Shown here: one piece after another, positions 1-7,451 of the stretch
Numbering within the stretch: the first letter of the stretch is position 1
How the letters are laid out: each line of letters starts with the position of its first letter
NCBI RefSeq assembly: GCF_003660455.1
Contig: NZ_QZVR01000007.1
Coordinates: 124,001 to 188,000 of the forward strand
From: Nocardioides ferulae
Lineage (GTDB): Bacteria; Actinomycetota; Actinomycetes; Propionibacteriales; Nocardioidaceae
Direction of reading: 5' to 3'
DNA: 64,000 nt
Made by a program: the position numbers and the translations under genes
Notes under the pieces: generated by a model
What the model was told of the DNA's origin: nothing
The model's input: only the letters and a program-made list of their open reading frames with translations
The model's database searches: none

Positions 1-399
1 GAAGCGCACCTGCCGCATGACCCGCACCCGCATCGCCGCGTAGTGGGCGTTCGTCGTCTCGTTCAGGGTGGTCTCGGGACGGAACTGCGCCATCTTCAGC
101 CGGCCGCCGCCGATGTACTGCACCCCGTTGCGCAGGATGTTCAGCGTGCCGCCGCCGTGTTCGAGCGGCTTGTCCAGTGCCGTGGTCAGCACGTCGAGGA
201 ACTTGGCCTGCGACCCGGCCGCCTTCAGCGCCTTCTCGTACGCCGCCTGCTGTGTCTCCTCGAGCCAAGCGAACAGGTCCTCGGGAAACAGCGCCCGTTC
301 CCGGTCGTAGCCGGCATCGTTGGCGGAGTACAGCCACCCGTGGGCCGCGAGGTGCTCGCAGATTTCGGTTTCGAAGACGACCTCGTTGTGGTCTGCCAT
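1..399 (-). CDS. hsdR: Type I restriction enzyme R subunit, N-terminal part (cut by window edge)
   Basis: The first 133 codons of a leftward gene are visible and the rest lies outside the window. The protein starts MADHNEVVFETEICEHLAAH, which resembles the extreme N terminus of HsdR proteins, where an E-rich stretch and a GW motif precede the endonuclease domain. The nuclease and helicase domains, which would prove the call, are not visible. The start ATG shares one base with the stop of the upstream DUF4268 gene (TGATG), so translation is probably coupled. HsdR would supply ATP-driven DNA translocation and cleavage of unmethylated DNA together with the HsdM and HsdS encoded just upstream. 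The call leans on operon position as well as on sequence. Confidence 0.75.
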   Translation of the reverse strand, partial: MADHNEVVFETEICEHLAAHGWLYSANDAGYDRERALFPEDLFAWLEETQQAAYEKALKAAGSQAKFLDVLTTALDKPLEHGGGTLNILRNGVQYIGGGRLKMAQFRPETTLNETTNAHYAAMRVRVMRQVRF

Positions 400-1358
400 C
401 ACAGGCCCCCGGTCTCGCTGGCTATCCGTGCGCGCTGTGTTGCCATCCGGAAGCGCTCCAGTGTGGCGATAAACCAGTCCATCAGTTCGTCGTGGGTGTC
501 GAGCTGCATGACGTCGCCGCCTTCGATCCGGTCGACGTGGATCCGGCATGCCTTCTTGCCGGGCAACGGGTCGTAGGACAGCGGTGCTCCGAAGTCGGCG
601 TCGAGCTGGTCTCGATGTGCAGCGATCCGCTCGAAACCTAAGCGGTTCTCCTCAGCATCGGAGGACCCGAAGTAGAGCTCGACCCGGGGACCGTTCCTGG
701 TGAACACCAGCCCGTACCAGCCCACGGACGAGCCGAACGGGAGGGTGATCCAGCTGCCCTTCGCGCCCTTGGTCGACCGTGTCCACTCCGGGTGGCGCTC
801 GCGAATCCGGCGCAGCAACTCAGTCCAGAACTCCAAATAGACCAGTTCTCGTTCGGTGCTCGGTGTCGCGGAGGTTTCCGCGTGCACCTGCTTCGTCCAC
901 TCGTTCGGCTGCGCCACCACGCTGAACAGGGGCGCCGGCCGGCTGTCGTCAATCCGGACGGCCGTGATCTCCACCCCGAAGAAGCGGGTGTTCTCGTCCG
1001 TGCGTTCGTTGAGCCAGTCGAGGGCAGCCCGGTGTTCGTCGCGGAAGGACGGGGCGCACCACACGATGGTCTGCGGGTCGGTGCCGCCGGCATAGGTCAT
1101 GATCTGGCCCAGGTGGCCATGGTCGGTCTGCTCAAGCTGGTTCTCGACGATCACAACGTTGCCGGTGCCCACCTCTCTGCCGATCAGATCCAACGAGAAT
1201 CCGCCGACCGGGTGCTCGGCCGCGGTGAGTTCCAGCTCCATTCCCAGCACGTCAGCGAGCACGTCGGCGTTTTCCAGCATCCACTGCGTGAAGTCGTAGG
1301 CCTCGTGCTTCCACACCTCACGGACCGGGACAACCCGCAGCCTGCTCAGATCAGCCAT
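399..1358 (-). CDS. DUF4268 protein with PD-(D/E)XK-like motif, inside the hsd operon
   Basis: This 319-residue protein has an N-terminal block containing VIVENQLEQTDHGHLGQI (about residues 68-86) followed by a stretch ending RDEHRAALDWLNE. The arrangement is characteristic of DUF4268 proteins, and the E-x-Q element resembles the core of PD-(D/E)XK nucleases. Residues from about 165 form the DUF4268 region proper. The gene overlaps hsdS at its start and shares one base with the hsdR start at its end, so it is the third cistron of a four-gene operon. I infer an accessory nuclease or DNA-recognition role linked to the restriction system. No biochemical function can be read from the sequence. 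Confidence 0.8.
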   Translation of the reverse strand: MADLSRLRVVPVREVWKHEAYDFTQWMLENADVLADVLGMELELTAAEHPVGGFSLDLIGREVGTGNVVIVENQLEQTDHGHLGQIMTYAGGTDPQTIVWCAPSFRDEHRAALDWLNERTDENTRFFGVEITAVRIDDSRPAPLFSVVAQPNEWTKQVHAETSATPSTERELVYLEFWTELLRRIRERHPEWTRSTKGAKGSWITLPFGSSVGWYGLVFTRNGPRVELYFGSSDAEENRLGFERIAAHRDQLDADFGAPLSYDPLPGKKACRIHVDRIEGGDVMQLDTHDELMDWFIATLERFRMATQRARIASETGGL

Positions 1359-2539
1359 CAGGCCACCTCGCTCTGTACGTCGATCTGCCCCGTGACCGCT
1401 GCCGTAATGAGCGCAGCACGGCGTTCCTTCGAGAGATCGATGAACCGCTCAGTCGCCGCGATGAGGGAGTCGATCTTGGTGGTCTGCTCGTCGAGGTACC
1501 TCGCGATGCGACGCTGCTCATCGAGCGGCGGGAGCGGAATGGGCGTGCGGGCGAGAGTGCCGAGGTTCAGACGACGGAACGTCGCTCCCATGATCTGGTA
1601 GTCCCAGTAGTCGGCGGTCTGACGAGACAGCAGCGCCCACACGACGAACCTCGTGTGTGCCAGCTCTGGCAGCAGCGCGACGCGGACCGTGTCTTGCGTC
1701 AGGTTCGCCCCCGCCAGGTCATCGGAAAGAACCGCCACCTTCCCATACGCAGGGCCGATCGATACAACGATGTCCCCGCCGCCCAAGACCGAGCGGTGAT
1801 ACACGCGCGCAATCTCGGCTGATGTGGTTCGTAGAGCGTCCCTCTCCGGCGAAGTCCCTTCACCCGTGATGTCTGACGGTCCGATGTAGGGAACCCCGCC
1901 CTCGACCGGCTCGCCTGCCTGCAGGATCCCGTACGTCATCGGACGCTGGCGATCAACCAGCCGCCGGAGGGGAACGGTGTCGTATCCATCCAGCGCATCC
2001 GTGATGGTTGCGACTCGCCGCTCGCGGAGCATCTCGACCAGACGCTGCTGCTCCTCGATGAGGATGTCGATGCGGGCGGTCTCGCGGTCGAGGTAGTCGG
2101 CGATGGCCCGCTGCTCCGCCGGAGCAGGCGCCAACATGCGGACAGCACGCACCTGGCCGGAGGACAGATGCTTGACCGTCGTTGCATACGTGAGGTCGTT
2201 GATGACCTTGAGATGCGTTGGGAGCGCGTATGCGACAAATCGCATGTCTGCTCGGCCGTTCGCTCGGAGAAGGCAGAGGCGCTGATTCAGCGCTGCCTCG
2301 CCACGTGTCCAGTAGACGACGTTGAAGTCGCCGTCCATGCCGATCACCACGTCCCCGTCCCTAACGAGGGCCGATTCTGGAACAACGTCGCGAGACACGA
2401 AAGTCTCGAACGAGGAGCCGAGAATGTCTCGGATTCGGACTAGCGGAAGCTCACCGTCGTGGGTGAAGTCAGCCGAGTCGAATGGGTGACCGTTGATCAA
2501 GTCGGCCATCTCCTGCACCCGTTGCTCACGCCACGTCAT
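1358..2539 (-). CDS. hsdS: Type I restriction-modification specificity subunit S
   Basis: This 393-residue protein determines the DNA target of the HsdM/HsdR complex. It shows the two-fold repeat expected of HsdS: a target-recognition domain followed by a conserved helix (LDRETARIDILIEEQQRL, about residues 148-165), then a second recognition domain and a matching C-terminal helix (LDEQTTKIDSLIAATERF, about residues 350-367). Two recognition domains imply a bipartite target, which cannot be predicted here. The start overlaps the end of hsdM by 4 bp, and the stop overlaps the DUF4268 start. Length is normal for the family. The recognition domains are usually the least conserved part of the system. 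Confidence 0.93.
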   Translation of the reverse strand: MTWREQRVQEMADLINGHPFDSADFTHDGELPLVRIRDILGSSFETFVSRDVVPESALVRDGDVVIGMDGDFNVVYWTRGEAALNQRLCLLRANGRADMRFVAYALPTHLKVINDLTYATTVKHLSSGQVRAVRMLAPAPAEQRAIADYLDRETARIDILIEEQQRLVEMLRERRVATITDALDGYDTVPLRRLVDRQRPMTYGILQAGEPVEGGVPYIGPSDITGEGTSPERDALRTTSAEIARVYHRSVLGGGDIVVSIGPAYGKVAVLSDDLAGANLTQDTVRVALLPELAHTRFVVWALLSRQTADYWDYQIMGATFRRLNLGTLARTPIPLPPLDEQRRIARYLDEQTTKIDSLIAATERFIDLSKERRAALITAAVTGQIDVQSEVA

Positions 2540-4281
2540 CCCTCGACCTCGCGGAGGAGTTCGAGAATCTTGGCGACCTGCTTCTCAAGGTCGGCGTCGA
2601 TCTCGGCGAGGGGACGGGGCGGGACGTACTTGTAGAAGTGCCGGGCGAAGGGGATCTCGTAACCGGTCTTGGTCTTCCCCCAGTCGATCCAGGCGTCGGG
2701 GACGTGCGGCTTCACCTCGGCGTCGAAGTAGGCCTGGACGACTTCCCTCATGCCGGAGGCACCGGCGGTGGAGCCGCCATAGGTGAACGGCACGTTCTCG
2801 GTGTCGCGCTTCTTGCTGTCCGGCTTCGGCTTGCCCTTGCGATCGACGACCGGGTTGCCCTGTTCGTCGAGGAGGGGTCGCTCGACGGTGATGGTCCAGT
2901 AGCCGAACTCGTCGTTGCGCAGGACCTTCGAGTAGTCGGGGTCGGCCTCGGTGAAGTCGGCGTACAGCCGGACCACCTGGGCGCGGTCTTGGTCGCTGAT
3001 CTCGCGTCCCTTGGAGCCGAGGTTCTTGCGCATCTTGGTCCAGAACGAGGTGCCGTCGATGAGTTGCACAAGACCCTTGCGGTCGGGGTGCTTGTTGTTG
3101 TCGAGGATCCAGATGTAGGTAGCGATGCCGGTGTTGAAGAACATGTTGGTCGGCAGCGCGACGATGGCCTCGACGAGGTCGTTCTCCAGCAGCCACTGGC
3201 GGATGTTGGAGGGGCCAGAGCCGGCGCCGCCGTTGAACAGAGGCGAGCCGTTCATGACGATGCCGACCCGGCCGCCGCCGTCCTCGGGTGCGCGCATCTT
3301 GTGGGCGAGGTGGAGCAGGAACAGCATCTGCCCGTCGGAGGTGGCCGGTAGACCGGGGGCGAAGCGGCCGTAGGGTCCGGCCTCGTCGCGTTCTTTGGTG
3401 ATGGCCTTGGCGTACTGCTTCCAGTCCACGCCGTACGGCGGGTTCGACATGGAGAAGTCGAAGCGGCGGCCGGTGAACGCGTCGTCGGTGAGGGTGTTGC
3501 CGAAGGCGATGTTGGTGGCGTCGTGGCCCTTGGCGAGCAGGTCGGACTTGCAGATCGCGTAGGACTGCGGGTTGTACTCCTGTCCATACAGCGTGAGCCG
3601 GGCGTCGGGGTTCTGGGCGAGCAGGTGCTCCTCGGCCAGCGACAGCATCCCGCCGGTGCCAGCGGTGGGGTCGTAGAGGGTGCGGACGATCCCGGCCTCG
3701 GTCAGGTCGGCGTCCTTTTCCGCGAAGAGCAGGTCCACCAGCAGCTTGATCGCGTCGCGCGGCGTGTAGTGGTCACCGGAGGTCTCGTTCGCGGCCTCGT
3801 TGAACTTCCGGATGATGTACTCGAAGGCGTCCCCCATGTCGGAGTTGGACACCTTGGCCGGGTGCAGGTCCACAGCCCCGAAGGACTTCACGATCTCGCG
3901 GAGAAGGCCGGCTTTCTCCAGGGCGAGGATCTCCTTCTTGAAGTCGAAGTACTCGAACACATCGACGTCTGCGGAGAACCGGTCGACGTAGTCGGTGAGG
4001 TTGTCCGCGAGCCCGTCGGCGTCGGCCAGTAGGTTCGCGAACCCGTAGTTCGAGGTGTTGTAGAAGGGCCGGCCGGTGGCCTTGGTGACCTCGACCTTGA
4101 GTCGGTTGGGGTTGTCGTACTTCGCGGCAAGTTCCCGGACGGTGTCGCGGTCGGGTTCGAGGATGCAGTCGAGGCGGCGCAGGATCGTGAACGGCAGGAT
4201 CACGGTGCCGTACTGGTTGGGCCGGTAGGGGCCCCGGAGCTGGTCGGCGATCGACCAGATGAAGCTGCCAAGCGTGCTCAT
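2536..4281 (-). CDS. hsdM: Type I restriction-modification methyltransferase subunit M
   Basis: This 581-residue protein is an N6-adenine DNA methyltransferase of the HsdM family. The SAM-binding motif appears as DPTAGTGGMLSL (about residue 205) and the catalytic motif as NPPY (about residue 279). The N-terminal helical region common to HsdM precedes them, and the C-terminal end carries the coiled tail expected to contact HsdS. It is the first gene of the leftward operon hsdM-hsdS-DUF4268-hsdR, and its start overlaps nothing. Expression probably begins in the 373-bp gap to its right. Length and motifs look intact, so methylation activity is likely. Confidence 0.95.
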   Translation of the reverse strand: MSTLGSFIWSIADQLRGPYRPNQYGTVILPFTILRRLDCILEPDRDTVRELAAKYDNPNRLKVEVTKATGRPFYNTSNYGFANLLADADGLADNLTDYVDRFSADVDVFEYFDFKKEILALEKAGLLREIVKSFGAVDLHPAKVSNSDMGDAFEYIIRKFNEAANETSGDHYTPRDAIKLLVDLLFAEKDADLTEAGIVRTLYDPTAGTGGMLSLAEEHLLAQNPDARLTLYGQEYNPQSYAICKSDLLAKGHDATNIAFGNTLTDDAFTGRRFDFSMSNPPYGVDWKQYAKAITKERDEAGPYGRFAPGLPATSDGQMLFLLHLAHKMRAPEDGGGRVGIVMNGSPLFNGGAGSGPSNIRQWLLENDLVEAIVALPTNMFFNTGIATYIWILDNNKHPDRKGLVQLIDGTSFWTKMRKNLGSKGREISDQDRAQVVRLYADFTEADPDYSKVLRNDEFGYWTITVERPLLDEQGNPVVDRKGKPKPDSKKRDTENVPFTYGGSTAGASGMREVVQAYFDAEVKPHVPDAWIDWGKTKTGYEIPFARHFYKYVPPRPLAEIDADLEKQVAKILELLREVEG

Positions 4282-4609
4282 CGACCCGCCTCGCTGCGTC
4301 CCATGAGCGCTCGGCGCTGAACTGGTCGCATGCTGATGTCTCCCCGCTTCGGCATGGGTCCATCTTGGTCCATCCCCTCTTCGCCAACAGCGGAAGCCGA
4401 GACAGAGCCGGCAGACTACGACGTGTCACCTCCTTCCATTCGCCTGCCAGCTTGCTCTTGCGCCGAGCACGCCGTTGCTCTGTTGAGTTCTCAAGTTGCC
4501 TGCTGAGTCGGGTGTTGCCTCGGGAGGAACGCGCCCGGCCAGTGCGCTTCATCGTTCGGCACGGCTACGAACGCGCAGTCACTGCCACGAGGGGAAGGAC
4601 GCGGACAAC
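4282..4609. other. Intergenic region upstream of hsdM, no gene recognised
   Basis: About 330 bp lie between the hsdM start and the palindrome at 4610. Open frames here are short or run through from hsdM on the wrong frame, and I see no RNA gene. It most likely holds the leftward promoter of the hsd operon. I could not identify a convincing -35/-10 pair. Confidence 0.4.
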
Positions 4610-4645
4610 GAGGGGTCGGAGAACCAGCTGGTTCTCCGACCCCTC
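4610..4645. terminator. 36-bp perfect palindrome, likely hairpin terminator
   Basis: Positions 4610-4627 and 4628-4645 are exact reverse complements, centred on CCAGCTGG. The palindrome begins 9 bp past the stop of the leftward gene ending at 4655, where a terminator would be expected. No U-tract follows on either strand, so it would be a non-canonical hairpin terminator. A protein-binding palindrome is the alternative. Confidence 0.55.
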
Positions 4646-4654
4646 TTCGCTATC

Positions 4655-5059
4655 TCAGGATGCCTCGTCGATCACCCGGAGTGCCCAGGCGTACTCGGCG
4701 GGCATCGCCTCCGGGATGGCCTTGGCCCGCTGACAGATCAGGCAGTCCGACGGCGGCACCTGCGGGGCGACGTGCAGCAGGCTCGTCTCCCAGTCGGCCA
4801 GGCGGTCGAGGAGGGCGGCTCCGTCACGAATGTCGCAGCGGATGGCGTCCTCGACGACATCGAGGAGTCCGAGGAGCTCCTCGCAGTTCGGCAGTTGCCC
4901 TCCGAGCGGGCCGTGGGCGGTGACGCTCGCGCACTGGCGGATGAGCTCCACCCAGTTGCGGATGAGCACCACCTCGGCGGCGAACGTCCGGACGCCGGCG
5001 CCGCCGCGGCCGGTGTTGGTCACGCTCGTGGAGGCGAGCGGTGACGGCTGGTTCTTCAT
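4655..5059 (-). CDS. Hypothetical protein, 134 residues
   Basis: This leftward frame starts at ATG 5059; a TTG three bases earlier is the only other nearby start. The product is soluble, has no signal peptide or membrane segment, and is rich in helix-forming stretches such as LIRNWVELIRQCASV and ELLGLLDVVEDAIRCDI. A CxxC pair (CLIC, near residue 108) could bind metal, but only one such pair is visible. I do not recognise the family. It is followed after 9 bp by the 36-bp palindrome and sits between the restriction operon and the recombinase-like gene, so it probably belongs to the accessory region. Frame bias looks coding but the call is modest. Confidence 0.6.
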   Translation of the reverse strand: MKNQPSPLASTSVTNTGRGGAGVRTFAAEVVLIRNWVELIRQCASVTAHGPLGGQLPNCEELLGLLDVVEDAIRCDIRDGAALLDRLADWETSLLHVAPQVPPSDCLICQRAKAIPEAMPAEYAWALRVIDEAS

Positions 5060-5121
5060 CAATGTGGCTCCAGCTGGCTCACCGCAGCGTCTGAGCCCGT
5101 TGCCCCGACGTCTGCGGGGGT

Positions 5122-5164
5122 CGAAGTCGCTTGTGACCCGGGTCTACCAGTCGTGGCGACTTCG
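5122..5164. repeat. 9-bp inverted repeat upstream of recombinase-like gene
   Basis: CGAAGTCGC (5122-5130) and GCGACTTCG (5156-5164) are exact reverse complements separated by 25 bp. They lie about 100 bp before the recombinase-like start at 5262. They could be an operator or part of a mobile-element end. No matching terminal repeat was found by eye beyond 9419. Confidence 0.35.
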
Positions 5165-5261
5165 GGGCTCACAACCGGAATCCGGAGCCGCCCTCAACTG
5201 TCGTCGAAGATCTTGGGTGTAGCGGTTGGCGTTCTCGCTGCGGCTCGGGACGGTCCGCGGC

Positions 5262-7319
5262 ATGAGCAACCACAACGACACCGAGAAGAACGTCCCTACT
5301 ACCCAGACCACGAAGGCCTGGCACGACCGCGCAGCGGGTGACCTCAGCAGCTGGGCCGACGGCTACAACCCGCGCAGCGAGCGCGCCGCGGCCGTCTGGA
5401 CTGCGTGCCGCGACGACCTCGAGCCTTTGATCTCAGCCGCACCCGCCGCAGGCGTCACCGAGGCACGCCGTATCGCCAGCGCCGTCCTGGAGCTCCTCGC
5501 GTGGGCCATGCCGCTGGTCAACGACCTGGACGCGGCACTGTCCGAGGACTCCCTGCAGCGGTTCATCCGCGCCAACCCCACCGGGTTGGGGGACGGCGCC
5601 TTGGGCAACATCCGTGGACGGGTACGCCGCGTCCTCAAGGCCCGGATCACCGTGACCGACGCGCCTCCGGTTACCGAGCCAACGAGCAACGTCGAGGACT
5701 CGGAGACCGATGACCGCCAGGCGCCCACCCCGAACGAGCCCGCACCGGCCAGCTCCGCCGCAGCCGTGTACGACGACGAGACGTGGGCCGTCCTGGGAGT
5801 GGCCGCCCGGGAGGACGTTGTCCTCGCGGCATCCCTCGCTCGCCCCGACGACGTCAGCGCCGGCGAGTGGGCGCACGCGCACGGGGTCGCCACCAAGTTG
5901 GGCGTCAACCTGACGAAGGCCCAGGTGCGGCGAACCCACCACGTGCACGCCTTGAGCCACCCGATGCGGCAGTCCCTGGACGGAACCCTCCGCAGCCTCG
6001 GTGCGACGCGTCGCACCGCCACTGAGGTTGCGCCGCTGTTGCCACCGATCGATGAGGCCAGCTACCGCGCGATCTTGCGCGAGGAGGGGCCGGAATCCAT
6101 CCCCGGACCTGGCGGCGCCGCCGCAGTCGTCGACGACTGCACCGGGGCGGGACGCAGGCACGGTGGCGGGCACCTCGACCCGGTCGCCGGCGTCGAGGGA
6201 CCCGTCCACCCGACACCCGGAGGTTCGCCCATCGTGTCCGCCGTCCCACAGCCCGCACCGCACAGTGACCACCCCGGCACCGGTGCCAGTACACCGACGC
6301 CCCAGCTCCGTCGTCGCAAGACGTCTGCGCGCCAGATGCGGCTCGCACTCGCCGCCGCCAACGCCGAACGTGAGACCAGAGCAGCGTCCCTGCCGCAGTC
6401 GATGAAGACGTTCATCCGCACCGAGTACGTTCCGCTCGAGCCAGTCAGGCAGCAGTGGGCTCACCTAAAGGAAGCCGTCGAAGCCACCCTGGCGGCCTCC
6501 CAGGTTCGCGGCGACGACAGTATGCGCAAGCACGTGACCCACCTGGCGTACTTCTTCCACTGGGCCTACACCGTCGAACTGCCCCTGCTCCCCTCGACAC
6601 TCACCCGGGCGCACGTGGCCCGTTACGAGAACGAGGTGCTGGTGGGCGTCGGCCGGGCCACCCGTCAGACCCGTCGATCGCGGCTGATGGCCATGGCCGA
6701 CCAGATCCACCCCGACGAGGCGCCGGTCAAGGGGCCTCCGCTGGCTCACCGCACTGTCGCCCCGCCGTACTCCTTGGCGGAGATGGCGGTGATCCGACGG
6801 GTGGCCCGGGTCCAGCCCAGCGACCTCTTGGTGCGTCAGATGTGTCTGCTCGTCGGACTCGGAGCCGGCGCTGGCATCGACTCCAGCGACCTCAAGCGAC
6901 TCAGGGGCGACGACGTGATCGACCACGGCCCCGAGACGGGCATCGAGGTACACGTGACCAACCTCCGCAGGACCAAGGACAACACCGAGAACCGGCACCA
7001 CCGCACGGTCTGGGTCCTGCGCGAGTACGAGGACCTGGTGCGCATCGGCATCCAAGGCGCCAAGCGTGGGCGGCTGCTGCTCGGTCGCGATGCCGAGCGC
7101 GCCAACGTCGCCGCCGCCGTCTTCTCCCGAGCCGTCCTGAGCAAGGAGGTCCCGGACCTAGCTCAGGCACGGCTGCGCTCCACGTGGCTGGCCACCCACC
7201 TGCAGCGCACCACTCCCCTGCATGTGCTGCTGCAGGCAGCCGGCCTGACCACGGCTCGCAGTCTCGTCGAGCTCATGGAGCACCTGCCTGCCGAAGGGGA
7301 CGTGCGAGGCATGCGCTGA
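5262..7319 (+). CDS. Tyrosine-recombinase-fold protein lacking recognisable catalytic residues
   Basis: This 685-residue protein starts at ATG 5262; an in-frame TTG at 5226 is possible. The N-terminal 370 residues are unfamiliar. About residues 380-486 resemble the SAM-like core-binding domain of phage integrases (RGDDSMRKHVTHLAYFF region). The C-terminal third resembles the catalytic domain, with LGAGAGIDSSDLKRLRGDD (about 533) at the box I position and LRSTWLATHLQ (about 637) at the HxxR position. The box I arginine, the box II histidine and the final tyrosine are not evident, so strand exchange is doubtful. It lies 132 bp before a DDE transposase on the same strand, suggesting an accessory DNA-binding role. 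Fold call is moderate. Confidence 0.65.
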   Translation: MSNHNDTEKNVPTTQTTKAWHDRAAGDLSSWADGYNPRSERAAAVWTACRDDLEPLISAAPAAGVTEARRIASAVLELLAWAMPLVNDLDAALSEDSLQRFIRANPTGLGDGALGNIRGRVRRVLKARITVTDAPPVTEPTSNVEDSETDDRQAPTPNEPAPASSAAAVYDDETWAVLGVAAREDVVLAASLARPDDVSAGEWAHAHGVATKLGVNLTKAQVRRTHHVHALSHPMRQSLDGTLRSLGATRRTATEVAPLLPPIDEASYRAILREEGPESIPGPGGAAAVVDDCTGAGRRHGGGHLDPVAGVEGPVHPTPGGSPIVSAVPQPAPHSDHPGTGASTPTPQLRRRKTSARQMRLALAAANAERETRAASLPQSMKTFIRTEYVPLEPVRQQWAHLKEAVEATLAASQVRGDDSMRKHVTHLAYFFHWAYTVELPLLPSTLTRAHVARYENEVLVGVGRATRQTRRSRLMAMADQIHPDEAPVKGPPLAHRTVAPPYSLAEMAVIRRVARVQPSDLLVRQMCLLVGLGAGAGIDSSDLKRLRGDDVIDHGPETGIEVHVTNLRRTKDNTENRHHRTVWVLREYEDLVRIGIQGAKRGRLLLGRDAERANVAAAVFSRAVLSKEVPDLAQARLRSTWLATHLQRTTPLHVLLQAAGLTTARSLVELMEHLPAEGDVRGMR

Positions 7320-7451
7320 CCCCGCGCGCCGCTGGCGTGACGGACCTCACCCGTCTCGCCGGCGGCCCAGCCGGTGTCGCTATTGCCCCGATCTCACCGG
7401 TCCTCACGGTCCCGGTCGTCATTCCAACCCACGACGACAGGACCCACCCCC

